NCBI GenBank assembly: GCA_021828105.1
Contig: JAKATG010000007.1
Span: 255,229-319,228 of the forward strand
Length of the DNA stretch: 64,000 bases
Source of the DNA: Taklimakanibacter sp021828105
Lineage (GTDB): Bacteria; Pseudomonadota; Alphaproteobacteria; Rhizobiales; Aestuariivirgaceae
Direction: 5' to 3'
Shown: positions 1 through 7,555 of the stretch, in pieces
How positions within the stretch are numbered: the first letter of the stretch is position 1
Layout of the letters: each line of letters starts with the position of its first letter
Notes under the pieces: generated by a model
Databases searched by the model: none
Told to the model about the DNA's origin: nothing
Seen by the model: only the letters and a program-made list of their open reading frames with translations
Made by a program: the position numbers and the translations under genes

Positions 1-227
1 ACGAGGCCGACCGGGCCCAGGGCCGCAAGATCGACTGCCCGCTCCTGGTGCTGTGGGGCGATACCGGTATTCCGACCCAGATGACCGGCCTCGATTCCGT
101 TTGGTCGGGCTGGGCCAGATCGGTCACGACGGGCGTGGTCCCGGGCGGACATTTCCTGCCAGAGGAGAATCCGCAGGCCACCCTCGATCACCTTCTGCCC
201 TTCCTCGCCAAGGCCAGCAAGACGTGA
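1..227 (+). CDS. Alpha/beta hydrolase, C-terminal part (haloacetate dehalogenase-like)
   Basis: Only the last 74 or so codons lie in the window; the reading frame starts at base 3 and the N-terminus is off the left edge. The fragment shows the strand-loop of an alpha/beta hydrolase (PLLVLWGDTG, probably near the acid residue) and then the catalytic-histidine segment GGHFLPEENP followed by the usual C-terminal helix. The HFLPEE pattern is typical of haloacetate/fluoroacetate dehalogenase-like hydrolases and epoxide hydrolases; the substrate cannot be told from the tail alone. Its TGA overlaps the GTG start of the next gene (GTGA), so the two are probably translationally coupled. Confidence 0.75.
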   Translation, partial: EADRAQGRKIDCPLLVLWGDTGIPTQMTGLDSVWSGWARSVTTGVVPGGHFLPEENPQATLDHLLPFLAKASKT

Positions 228-1297
228 CGGCGCAGAAGCTCGATCGCCAGGAGGCGTTTTCCGGCACGCGCCCGGCGGGCGACATTCCCGACCGCCTCCT
301 TCCCTATCTCGCGGTCCATATTCCGGGCTTTCGCGGGCCGGTCGCCGTCGAGCAGTTCAAGGGCGGACAGTCGAACCCGACCTATCTCATCACCACGGCC
401 TCCGGCCGCTATGTCCTCAGGCGCAAGCCGCAGGGTTCGCTCCTGCCCTCGGCCCATGCCATCGACCGCGAATACCGGGTGACATCGGCGCTCGCGGCGG
501 AAGGGTTTCCGGTGGCGCGCCCGCTTCATTATTGCACCGATGAAAGCGTCATCGGCACGGCATTCTTCGTGATGGAGCATGTCGCGGGCCGGGTATTCTG
601 GGAGCCCTGGGCGCCGGGCCTCACCGCGGAAGAACGGAGCAGGCTCTTCGCCTCCCTAAACCGGACCATCGCACGCTTGCACAGCATCGATCCGGCGCGC
701 ACCGGGCTTGCCGATTTCGGCAAGCCGGAGGACTATGTCGCCCGCCAGATCAAGCGCTGGTCGGAGCAGTATCGCGCCTCGGCGACGGAACGGATCGCGG
801 CGATGGAGCGGCTCATGGAATGGCTGCCCGGGGCCTGCCCCAGGCAGTCGGGCGCGGCCATCGTGCATGGCGATTTCCGCCTCGACAATTGCATTATCGC
901 TGCCGACGAGCCCCAGGTCGCTGCGGTGCTCGACTGGGAGCTCGCGACCCTTGGCGATCCCCTCGCCGATTACACCTATCATCTCATGATGTGGTTCATG
1001 CCGAAATCGGAGCGCGGGGCGGGTGTGGGCTCGCTCCTCGGCCATGAGCACGACCCTGGAATTCCCGGGATCGACGCCTATATCGAGGAATATTGCTCCC
1101 TCACGAGCCGCGACGGCATTCCCGATCTCAATGTCTATCTTGCTTATAATTTCTTCCGCATCGCCGCCATCCTGCAGGGCATTGTCGGGCGCGTGCGCGA
1201 CGGCACGGCCGCCAATCGCAATGCCGCCCTCATGGCGAGCGAAGTCCGTCCTCTGGCCGAGACGGCCTTACGCTTCGCGGAAAAGGCCGGCACATGA
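224..1297 (+). CDS. Phosphotransferase family protein (APH/choline-kinase-like, ACAD10/11 type)
   Basis: A 357-residue protein kinase-fold small-molecule kinase. The Brenner motif HGDFRLDN is at about residues 214-221 and the metal-binding DWE follows at about 237, as in aminoglycoside phosphotransferases. The region after it (LATLGDPLADYTYHLMMW) matches the subgroup related to the kinase domain of ACAD10/11, which phosphorylates hydroxyacyl-CoA type substrates during fatty-acid breakdown; that substrate is inference. The frame stays open upstream to base 53, but the GTG at 224 overlaps the stop of the upstream hydrolase and puts the start just before the conserved domain, so it was chosen. 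The end overlaps the patatin start by ATGA, suggesting a three-gene operon. Confidence 0.82.
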   Translation: MTAQKLDRQEAFSGTRPAGDIPDRLLPYLAVHIPGFRGPVAVEQFKGGQSNPTYLITTASGRYVLRRKPQGSLLPSAHAIDREYRVTSALAAEGFPVARPLHYCTDESVIGTAFFVMEHVAGRVFWEPWAPGLTAEERSRLFASLNRTIARLHSIDPARTGLADFGKPEDYVARQIKRWSEQYRASATERIAAMERLMEWLPGACPRQSGAAIVHGDFRLDNCIIAADEPQVAAVLDWELATLGDPLADYTYHLMMWFMPKSERGAGVGSLLGHEHDPGIPGIDAYIEEYCSLTSRDGIPDLNVYLAYNFFRIAAILQGIVGRVRDGTAANRNAALMASEVRPLAETALRFAEKAGT

Positions 1298-2130
1298 GCG
1301 CACCTAGAATAGGTCTGGCGCTCGGCGGCGGTGCGGCGCGCGGTCTCGCCCACATCCCCATGCTCGAAGTCTTCGACGAGATGGGGATCAAGCCCGCCGT
1401 CATCGCCGGCTGCAGCTTCGGCGCTTTGGTGGGGGCCGCCTATGCGTCCGGCATTCCCGCCAAGGACATCGGCGATCATGCCCGCCATATCCTCGCCAAC
1501 CGGGTGCAGGCCGCCAAATATCTGTTCGGCGTCAAAGGGGCGCGGCTGCGCGACCTCCTGCAACGAAAGAGCCTCACCTCGCTCCTGATCGATGGCGAGC
1601 AGCTCACCAGCTTCATCTTTCCCGACGGTGTCGCCAAGCATGTCGAGGACGCCGAGATCCCGCTCAAGATCGTAACCACCGATTTCGCCGAGCGGCGCGA
1701 GCACGTCATCTCCTCGGGGCCGATGTGCCGGGCTGTCGCCGCCTCGATCGCCATACCGGGCCTCATTTCGGCGCCCACCATCGACGGCCGGCTCTATGTC
1801 GATGGCGGCATCACCAACCCGGTGCCTTTCGACCATGTCCGGCCGGGCAGCGATCTCGTCGTCGCCATCGACGTGACCGGGCGCCTGCGCCAGCCGCGCC
1901 GCGCCCATCACAGCAATATGGAGCTCGCCGTCGGCTCGATGCTGATCATGTTCCATCAGATCGCCGTGCTGCGCCGGCAGCAGAACCCGCCCGACATCTA
2001 TATCAACCCGCCGATCGAAGGCTTCATGGCCAACGACTTCTTCCGCATCTCGGAAATGATCGAGGCGGCGTCGAAGGCCAAGGACGAGCTCAAGCGGGCG
2101 CTGGAATTGCGAATCGAAAGAATCACTTAG
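1294..2130 (+). CDS. Patatin-like phospholipase family protein (RssA-like)
   Basis: A 278-residue patatin-fold hydrolase with a Ser-Asp dyad. The oxyanion glycine stretch (GGGAARG, about residues 11-17), the nucleophile elbow GCSFG with Ser41, and the acid motif DGGITNP with Asp170 are all intact, so it should be an active lipid acyl hydrolase. There is no signal peptide or membrane segment, so it is probably cytoplasmic or peripherally membrane-bound, like E. coli RssA. It starts within the stop of the upstream kinase. The last codons are encoded inside a short dispersed repeat (2109-2157), which may have altered the C-terminus. Confidence 0.85.
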   Translation: MSAPRIGLALGGGAARGLAHIPMLEVFDEMGIKPAVIAGCSFGALVGAAYASGIPAKDIGDHARHILANRVQAAKYLFGVKGARLRDLLQRKSLTSLLIDGEQLTSFIFPDGVAKHVEDAEIPLKIVTTDFAERREHVISSGPMCRAVAASIAIPGLISAPTIDGRLYVDGGITNPVPFDHVRPGSDLVVAIDVTGRLRQPRRAHHSNMELAVGSMLIMFHQIAVLRRQQNPPDIYINPPIEGFMANDFFRISEMIEAASKAKDELKRALELRIERIT

Positions 2131-2157
2131 GACGATCCGCTCAGAGAGTGATTCAAG
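2109..2157. repeat. Short dispersed palindromic repeat, copy A
   Basis: About 49 bases that align with 3738-3786: both read GCGAATC or ACGAATC, then GAATCACTT, a variable centre, and GATTCAAG. The ends GAATCACT and AGTGATTC are inverted repeats, so the RNA would fold into a hairpin. This copy contributes the last codons and stop of the patatin gene. Together the copies bracket the S8 protease operon. Confidence 0.6.
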
Positions 2158-2175
2158 CCGGACCCGAGCCTCGCG

Positions 2176-2415
2176 CTACATCGCCCGGCGCGAGCGGTCC
2201 TCTTCGACGAAATCAATGCCGGTGCGCTTGCGGATATCGTCGAGGCGCTCCGCTTCGGCCTCGCCGGTCAGGATGCCGAAATCCTTGAGCTTGCCGGTAT
2301 CGACCTTGCTCAAGCCGATGGCGTGGGTGAAGTCGGTGACCGTGATGCTGCCCGCTTCGAGCTTGACCTGGAGCTCGCGGCTCACCCCGATATGGATTCT
2401 CACGATCCTGGTCAT
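2176..2415 (-). CDS. Small conserved-type hypothetical protein coupled to the S8 protease
   Basis: A 79-residue protein with no recognised domain. The N-terminus (MTRIVRIHIGVSREL) looks like a beta strand, followed by a mixed charged, probably alpha/beta region with no signal peptide or membrane helix. Its ATG overlaps the stop of the upstream subtilase by four bases (ATGA), so it is almost certainly co-translated with the protease. That invites a role as an adaptor, substrate or inhibitor, but nothing in the sequence proves it. Confidence 0.6.
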   Translation of the reverse strand: MTRIVRIHIGVSRELQVKLEAGSITVTDFTHAIGLSKVDTGKLKDFGILTGEAEAERLDDIRKRTGIDFVEEDRSRRAM

Positions 2416-3629
2416 GACACAGCACCGCTTTCAGCACCTGGCACGCGAACGAGGCCGGCGCCGAAATCGGCGGCGGGGCCCAGCGTCTGAGCGCTGATCT
2501 TCAGTCTATCCCAGAGTTCGCTCGCCGTCATCTTCGGCGTGTGCTCGAGCCACAGAGCGGCGATGCCAGCAATGTGCGGGGTGGCCATGGAGGTTCCCGC
2601 ATAGGCCTCATAGCCCCCGCCCGGCGCGGCCGAATAGATATTGACCCCGGGCCCGGTCAGGTCGACGGCGCCGATGCCGTCCATCTCGGCCGAGCTGAAG
2701 CGCGCCACCGCGAGCGCCTGGTCGCAGGCGGCCACCGCCAGGACCGAGGGACAGGCGGCCGGATTGCCGACCGGGGCCGTCATCGCCGGCCGGTCGCTGT
2801 CATTGCCGGCGGCGGCCACGATGATCGTGCCCGGATCGGCCTGCAAGGCGCGCTCGGCGATACGCTCATAGAGCGGGCTATAGGGCTCATCCACCGCGCG
2901 CTTCGAGCCGAGGCTCATCGAGATGATGCGCGCCTTCTGCTCGATCGCCCATTGGATGGCATTGATGATCCCATCATCGAAGCCCTCGCCTTCGCTGTTG
3001 AGGACCTTGCCGACCAGGAGCGTGACGCCGGGCGCCACGCCATAGCGTCGCCCGGAAGCACTTTCGCTGGGGCCCGCCAGCGTGCCCGCCACGTGAGTGC
3101 CATGGCCGTTGCTGTCCTGGACCGCTTCCCCCGTCACGAAGGATCGCAAATTCTTGCGCACGAGGCGCCCTTGAAAATCGGGATGATCGAGATCGATGCC
3201 GGTGTCGAGCACCGCGACGCGCACGCCTTTGCCGGTGAGCTTCGCTTGCGGAGTGATGCCGATCGCCTGGAGCCCCCAGGTCAAGGTCGCCGTGTCCTCG
3301 AAGCGGGCCTCGGGGCGGACCTCGCCTGGGCCGCGCCTCGGGCGCGGAACGGTACGCCTGAGATTGGGCAGGACCGCCTCGACCTCGTCCAGCCGCGCAA
3401 TGCGGGCGACTTGCTCGGGCCGCGCGCGGATGACGGCCACGCCCAGGAGCTGGAACAGGGTCGCTTCGACGCCCGCCTCATTGGCGAATTGCGCCGTCTG
3501 CGGCCGCTGCGCCTTGGCCGTTGCCCGCGCGCTCTTGAGGCCGATCCTGCGGCAGAGCGCCGTCATGCCGGTCTTGCCGGGCTTGCGAAACAACACGATG
3601 TGGATGTCGGGCGATGAAGCTTGCGGCAT
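2412..3629 (-). CDS. S8 family (subtilisin-like) serine peptidase
   Basis: A 405-residue subtilase with the full catalytic triad: Asp142 in AVLDTGID, His176 in NGHGTHVAG and Ser347 in GTSMATPHIAG; the oxyanion Asn is in AAAGNDSD. The first 110 or so residues resemble an inhibitor_I9-like propeptide region but no signal peptide is visible, so the enzyme may be cytoplasmic or exported by another route. It is followed by a 79-residue protein in a four-base overlap. The operon is bracketed by two copies of a short palindromic repeat. Confidence 0.88.
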   Translation of the reverse strand: MPQASSPDIHIVLFRKPGKTGMTALCRRIGLKSARATAKAQRPQTAQFANEAGVEATLFQLLGVAVIRARPEQVARIARLDEVEAVLPNLRRTVPRPRRGPGEVRPEARFEDTATLTWGLQAIGITPQAKLTGKGVRVAVLDTGIDLDHPDFQGRLVRKNLRSFVTGEAVQDSNGHGTHVAGTLAGPSESASGRRYGVAPGVTLLVGKVLNSEGEGFDDGIINAIQWAIEQKARIISMSLGSKRAVDEPYSPLYERIAERALQADPGTIIVAAAGNDSDRPAMTAPVGNPAACPSVLAVAACDQALAVARFSSAEMDGIGAVDLTGPGVNIYSAAPGGGYEAYAGTSMATPHIAGIAALWLEHTPKMTASELWDRLKISAQTLGPAADFGAGLVRVPGAESGAVS

Positions 3630-3737
3630 CGTTCAATCCTCGCGGGTGGGCAGAAGGACGTGCGCACAACAAACGCGAAAGAGACCGGACGGTCAAGGAA
3701 CCGCAACGTCAAGGCGCAAGGCCGCCGCGATGGAATC

Positions 3738-3786
3738 ACGAATCAAACGAATCACTTGGACCAGACGTCTGAGAAAGCGATTCAAG
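3738..3786. repeat. Short dispersed palindromic repeat, copy B
   Basis: Second copy of the roughly 49-base element also seen at 2109-2157, with the same outer blocks GAATCACTT and GATTCAAG. It lies between the divergent S8 protease and the 3' end of tadA. The hairpin could stabilise or end tadA mRNA, which reads towards it on the minus strand. Confidence 0.6.
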
Positions 3787-3802
3787 GTGGCGACGGTGCA
3801 CC

Positions 3803-4264
3803 CTATTTACGGCGCTCCTGGAAGAACGCCCGAAGCAGCTTCTGCCCCCGCGCCTCGCTCAAGCCGCCATAGACCTCGGGGGCGTGATGGCAGGTGGGCT
3901 GGTTGAAGAACCGCGCCCCATGCTCGACGCCGCCCATCTTTTCGTCGCCCGCGGCAAAATAGAGCCGCCTTATGCGGGCGAAGGAGATGGCGGCGGCGCA
4001 CATGGCGCAAGGCTCGAGCGTCACATAAAGATCGCAGCCCGCGAGCCTTTCGCTGCCGAGCCTCGCCGCGGCGTCGCGAATGGCGAGAAGCTCGGCATGG
4101 GCCGTCGGATCTTTGAGCTCGATCGTGCGATTTCCGGCTTTTGCCATCACATTGCCCGACTGATCGACAATGACACAGCCAATGGGGACTTCGCCGCGCC
4201 CGCCGGCTGATTCGGCCTCGGCAAAAGCCAGCGACATCGGATCTGGCGGTTGATCGTGCTTCAT
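3803..4264 (-). CDS. tadA: tRNA-specific adenosine deaminase
   Basis: A 153-residue zinc deaminase that converts adenosine-34 to inosine in tRNA-Arg(ACG). The zinc site is complete: His56 with the proton-shuttle Glu58 in AHAELL, and Cys86/Cys89 in EPCAMCA. Length and motif spacing match TadA. The open frame runs on upstream for more than 300 codons, but that is antisense to rluB; the ATG at 4264 or the internal Met10 is the plausible start. The gene is divergent from rluB, with about 30 bases between the two starts, so their promoters must overlap. Confidence 0.9.
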   Translation of the reverse strand: MKHDQPPDPMSLAFAEAESAGGRGEVPIGCVIVDQSGNVMAKAGNRTIELKDPTAHAELLAIRDAAARLGSERLAGCDLYVTLEPCAMCAAAISFARIRRLYFAAGDEKMGGVEHGARFFNQPTCHHAPEVYGGLSEARGQKLLRAFFQERRK

Positions 4265-4294
4265 GCTTGCCCCACAAGACGCGAAAGGTGTCAG

Positions 4295-5098
4295 ATGGTC
4301 AAGGAAAGCGCCTTTGAGGGGGAACGCATCGCCAAGGCGATCGCCAGGGCCGGCCTGTGCTCCAGGCGCGATGCCGAGCGGCTGATCACCGAAGGACGTG
4401 TCAGGCTCAATGGCAAGGTCCTCGCCTCGCCCGCCATCAATGTCACACCTCAGGACGTGGTCCTGGTCGACGGCAAGCCCTTGCCGCAGAAGGAGTCGAG
4501 CCGGCTGTGGCGCTACCACAAGCCCGCCGGGCTGGTGACCAGCCACAAGGATCCCGAAGGCCGGCGCACCGTCTTCGATGCCTTGCGCGAGCAATTGCCG
4601 CGAGTGATCTCGATCGGCCGGCTCGACATCAATACCGAGGGCCTGCTGCTCCTGACCAATGACGGGGAGCTCGCCCGGCTCCTCGAGCTGCCGGCGACCG
4701 GCTGGGTCAGGCGCTATCGGGTGCGCGCCTATGGCCGGCCCGATCCTGAGGCGCTCGACAAGCTCAAGGGCGGTGTCACCATCGAGGGCGTGCATTACGG
4801 GCCGATCGAGGCAGAGATCGACAAGATGCAGGGCGACAATGCCTGGCTCACCATCGCCATCCGCGAGGGCAAGAACCGCGAGGTGAAGAAGATCTGCGAG
4901 TATCTGGGACTCCAGGTCAATCGGCTGATCCGCACTTCCTTCGGTCCCTTCCAGCTCGGCGAGCTCGAACGCGGCCAAGTGGCGGAAGTGCCGGCGCGCG
5001 TGCTCAGCGAACAACTGGGACGGAAGGTTTCCGCACCCGCGCCAAAGCCCGAGCAGCGCCGGACCGAGGCCAAGACGGCAAACCGCGGCCGGGCTTGA
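4295..5098 (+). CDS. rluB: 23S rRNA pseudouridine synthase (RsuA/RluB family)
   Basis: A 267-residue protein with an S4 RNA-binding domain at residues 10-55 (RIAKAIARAGLCSRRDAERLI) and a pseudouridine synthase domain carrying catalytic Asp111 in GRLDINTEGLLLLTND. This layout is that of RluB/RluE/RsuA; RluB, acting on 23S U2605, is the usual match for this length in alphaproteobacteria. The C-terminal 20 residues are a basic tail with little structure. ATG 4295 was chosen because it begins just ahead of the S4 domain; an upstream start at 4250 would overlap tadA. Confidence 0.88.
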   Translation: MVKESAFEGERIAKAIARAGLCSRRDAERLITEGRVRLNGKVLASPAINVTPQDVVLVDGKPLPQKESSRLWRYHKPAGLVTSHKDPEGRRTVFDALREQLPRVISIGRLDINTEGLLLLTNDGELARLLELPATGWVRRYRVRAYGRPDPEALDKLKGGVTIEGVHYGPIEAEIDKMQGDNAWLTIAIREGKNREVKKICEYLGLQVNRLIRTSFGPFQLGELERGQVAEVPARVLSEQLGRKVSAPAPKPEQRRTEAKTANRGRA

Positions 5099-5129
5099 TT
5101 GTGCCACCCATTGTGCTATGGGCCCGCCC

Positions 5130-5198
5130 ATGAAACTGAAACCCGCCATCACGCAACAAACGTCCGGCAACAACCGGCGTGCGCTCCCTTGCGCGTGA
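5130..5198 (+). CDS. Possible 22-residue leader peptide upstream of the LysE exporter
   Basis: A short frame ATG...TGA encoding MKLKPAITQQTSGNNRRALPCA, lying within the structured leader 5147-5200 and before a terminator-like hairpin at 5242-5269. It has Lys and paired Arg codons, which would suit an attenuator of a basic amino acid exporter, but there is no long run of one codon and no clear ribosome binding site. It may equally be a chance frame over a structured RNA. Confidence 0.3.
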   Translation: MKLKPAITQQTSGNNRRALPCA

Positions 5199-5200
5199 TG
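5147..5200 (+). ncRNA. Candidate structured leader RNA (three-way junction) of the LysE gene
   Basis: The stretch can fold as a closed three-way junction. CATCACGC (5147-5154) pairs with GCGTGATG (5193-5200). Inside it ACGTCCGG (5160-5167) pairs with CCGGCGT (5174-5180) around a CAACAA loop with one bulged T, and GCGC (5181-5184) can pair with GCGC (5191-5194). A terminator-like hairpin follows about 40 bases later and the exporter start about 110 bases later. The arrangement resembles a riboswitch or attenuator, but it matches no class I can name. Confidence 0.4.
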
Positions 5201-5241
5201 ACGAGGACCATCCTTTAAGATTTCCCCATCCCGCTTCAGTG

Positions 5242-5269
5242 CCCGCCTTTCAACCCGGCGGGGCTTTTT
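5242..5269 (+). terminator. Terminator-like hairpin in the leader before the LysE gene
   Basis: CCCGCC (5242-5247) and GGCGGG (5258-5263) form a six-pair stem with a ten-base loop, followed by GCTTTTT. It could end rluB transcription or act as the conditional terminator of the LysE leader. Confidence 0.65.
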
Positions 5270-5311
5270 CATGAGTCATGACCTCCCCGCTTTGATTTTC
5301 AGGAGAGTTCG

Positions 5312-5944
5312 ATGACTGACCTTGCAAGCCTTTTTCCCATTTTCATCAAGTCCATGGGCTTCGGCCTCGCGGTCGCGGCCCCGGTCGGACCGATGAGCAT
5401 CCTGTGCATGCGCCGCAGCCTCACGATCGGCTGGCGTCATGGCCTCGCGACCGGTTTCGGCATCGCCGCGGGCGACGGGCTCTATGCCGCCGTCGCGGCG
5501 CTCGGCCTCACCGGCATCTCGGCCTTCATGCTGGCCTATGACCGGCCGCTGCATCTCGCGGCCGGCCTCTTCCTGCTCTATCTCGGGCTCAAGACCTTCT
5601 GGCGCAACGGTGACGACGGCGCCCCGGCCGCTATGCCCACTGCCGCCTCGACGGGGCGCGCCTTCTGGGGCTCGCTGCTGCTCACCCTTACCAATCCCCC
5701 GACCATCATCATGTTCGCCGCGATCTTCGCGGCGCTGGCGCCGAAAGCGGGCTTCGAGCCGGTGAGCGCTTTGGCGACGGTCGGCGGCGTCACCTTGGGC
5801 TCGCTCCTCTGGTGGTGCTTCATCGTCGCCTGCGTGACGGCCTTCCGCCATGCGCTCGGGCGGCGGGTCCGGCTGTGGATCGACCGCCTGGCGGGGAGCT
5901 TCCTCGTCTTCTTCGGCATAGCCGAAATCCGCCGCAGCCTGTAG
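5312..5944 (+). CDS. LysE/RhtB family amino acid exporter
   Basis: A 210-residue membrane protein with about six hydrophobic segments. The family signature follows the first segment: AVAAPVGPMSILCMRRSL at about residues 18-35, with the conserved PVGP and the R-x-x-x-x-G region after it. LysE/RhtB carriers export amino acids or derivatives driven by the proton gradient; the substrate is unknown. The gene is preceded by a structured leader and hairpin that may control it. rsmD starts 11 bases after its stop. Confidence 0.85.
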   Translation: MTDLASLFPIFIKSMGFGLAVAAPVGPMSILCMRRSLTIGWRHGLATGFGIAAGDGLYAAVAALGLTGISAFMLAYDRPLHLAAGLFLLYLGLKTFWRNGDDGAPAAMPTAASTGRAFWGSLLLTLTNPPTIIMFAAIFAALAPKAGFEPVSALATVGGVTLGSLLWWCFIVACVTAFRHALGRRVRLWIDRLAGSFLVFFGIAEIRRSL

Positions 5945-5955
5945 GAACCGCCCTC

Positions 5956-6513
5956 ATGCGCATCGTCGGCGGAAAATTCAAAGGTCACGGCCTCCAAGGC
6001 CCCAAGAGGCAAGCGACGCGGCCGACATCCGACCGCGTCAGGGAAGCGATCTTCAACATCCTGGCGCATGGGATTCAGGATTTCACGATCGAGGGGGCCC
6101 GCGTCCTCGACCTCTTTGCCGGCACCGGGGCGATGGGGCTCGAGGCCCTGTCGCGCGGCGCCAGATTCTGCCAGTTCGTCGATGACTCGGCCGAGGCGCG
6201 CGGCATCATCCGGCGCAATGCCGATGCGCTCGGCGTCATCGGCCAATGCAAGATCTGGCGGCGCGATGCGGCGCGGCTCGGCCCCGCCGCACCGCAGCCG
6301 GGCTTCGATCTCGTCTTCGCCGATCCGCCCTACAACAAGGGTCTCGGCACGAAGGCGCTCGCGTCGCTGGTCGAGGGCCAATGGCTCAACAACGGCGCCA
6401 TCGTCGTGATCGAGGAAGCCGAGCGGGCGGAGCTCGCCTCTCCGCCCGAGCTCGCCGAGATCGACCGCCGCGTCTATGGCGAGACGCAGATCCTCATCGC
6501 GCGCCAGGCTTAG
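5956..6513 (+). CDS. rsmD: 16S rRNA (guanine-966-N2)-methyltransferase
   Basis: A 185-residue SAM-dependent methyltransferase beginning MRIVGGKFKG, the characteristic RsmD N-terminus. It carries the SAM motif LDLFAGTGAMGLEALSRG and the catalytic DPPY box in VFADPPYNKG, which binds the exocyclic amino group of guanine. Length fits the family. The stop overlaps the convergent GlxA-type regulator by four bases, so the two transcripts run into each other. Confidence 0.92.
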   Translation: MRIVGGKFKGHGLQGPKRQATRPTSDRVREAIFNILAHGIQDFTIEGARVLDLFAGTGAMGLEALSRGARFCQFVDDSAEARGIIRRNADALGVIGQCKIWRRDAARLGPAAPQPGFDLVFADPPYNKGLGTKALASLVEGQWLNNGAIVVIEEAERAELASPPELAEIDRRVYGETQILIARQA

Positions 6514-7448
6514 GCCGGGGTGAAAGCCGTGCGCCTGATGGCTTGCGGTGGCTGGCCGAAGGCCCGGAGGAAAGCACGGCGCATGCGCTCGCGGTCGACA
6601 AAGCCGGCCTCGGCCGCCACCACATCGATCGGATGCCGGCTCTCTTCCATCATCAATCGCGCCGCCTCGACCCTGAGATGCTCGACCGCCTTGGCGGGCG
6701 ACTGTCCGGTCTCCGCCCGGAAAGCGCGGCTGAATTGGCGCGGGCTCAGATGGGCCACTTTCGCCAGCTCCTCGACGCTCAACTCTTTCCGCAGGTTGCG
6801 CCGCGCATAGGTCAGCACCGTCTGGATGCGATCGGATTTGGCATCCATCTCGAGCAAGACCGAATGCTGCGACTGGCCGCCGGCGCGGCGGTGATAGACG
6901 ACGAGCTTGCGCGCGACCAAGCGGGAGAGCTCCAGGCCGAAATCCTTCTCGATCATGCCGAGCGCCAGGTCGATGCCGGCGGTCATGCCGGCCGACGTCC
7001 ACACCGCACCGTCGATGATGAAAATGCGGTCTTCCTCGACCTTCACGCGCGGGAAGCGCGCCTGCAGGTCGCGCGCGAAGGCCCAGTGGGTGGTGGCGCG
7101 CCGGCCATCGAGCAGGCCCGCCTCGGCCAGGATGAAGGCGCCCGTGCAAATGGCGGCCATGCGCCGGGTCTTTGGCAGCGCCTCGCGCAACAGCGCCAGC
7201 AGCCCTGCGCTCGAGGGCGCAGGGCTCAGCAAGCCGCCGACGATCAGCGTGTCGAAGGCCCCGCCCGCGAAGGCCCTTGTGTCCACCTTGGCGCCGAGCG
7301 AGCTCGGCAGCGGCCCTCCCTCCTCCGACAAGAGATGGATGTCATAGAGCGTCTCGCCGGCGCTCACATTGGCGAGCTCAAAGGCCGACGGAGCGGCGAG
7401 GCTCATCGCCTGGAAGCCCGAGGAAAGGACAAAACCGATGCGGAGCAT
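6510..7448 (-). CDS. GlxA family transcriptional regulator (DJ-1/PfpI plus AraC HTH)
   Basis: A 312-residue regulator. Residues 1-185 form a DJ-1/PfpI class I glutamine amidotransferase-like domain with the nucleophile elbow AAICTGAFILAEAG, a likely ligand-sensing pocket. Residues 210-310 form an AraC double helix-turn-helix (SVEELAKVAHLSPRQFSRAFRAETG, then the second helix pair with DPIDVVA-like residues). It is divergently transcribed from an SDR gene across a 107-base gap containing an inverted repeat, so it probably controls the SDR and itself. Confidence 0.88.
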   Translation of the reverse strand: MLRIGFVLSSGFQAMSLAAPSAFELANVSAGETLYDIHLLSEEGGPLPSSLGAKVDTRAFAGGAFDTLIVGGLLSPAPSSAGLLALLREALPKTRRMAAICTGAFILAEAGLLDGRRATTHWAFARDLQARFPRVKVEEDRIFIIDGAVWTSAGMTAGIDLALGMIEKDFGLELSRLVARKLVVYHRRAGGQSQHSVLLEMDAKSDRIQTVLTYARRNLRKELSVEELAKVAHLSPRQFSRAFRAETGQSPAKAVEHLRVEAARLMMEESRHPIDVVAAEAGFVDRERMRRAFLRAFGQPPQAIRRTAFTPA

Positions 7449-7460
7449 GAGACCTCACAA

Positions 7461-7495
7461 TGTCCTGAAAGGTGGTATATATGTCATTCAAGACA
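7461..7495. promoter_or_regulatory. Inverted repeat between the GlxA-type regulator and the SDR gene
   Basis: TGTCCTGAA (7461-7469) and TTCAAGACA (7487-7495) are inverted repeats with 8 of 9 matches, 17 bases apart. A nested GTGGTAT/ACACCAC pair also lies there. The spacing suits an AraC-type dimer site, and the site lies 13 bases from the regulator start, as expected for autoregulation. Confidence 0.5.
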
Positions 7496-7555
7496 CCACT
7501 TCCAGGTCCCATGTGAGCTCCTGCCGGCGCAGTTGCCGGCGGAAGGAGCCCTCTC

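Noticed and set aside
4265..5272. N-terminal extension of tadA to 489 residues
   Set aside because: It runs antisense through rluB and has no conserved content; the TadA fold starts at ATG 4264 or soon after.
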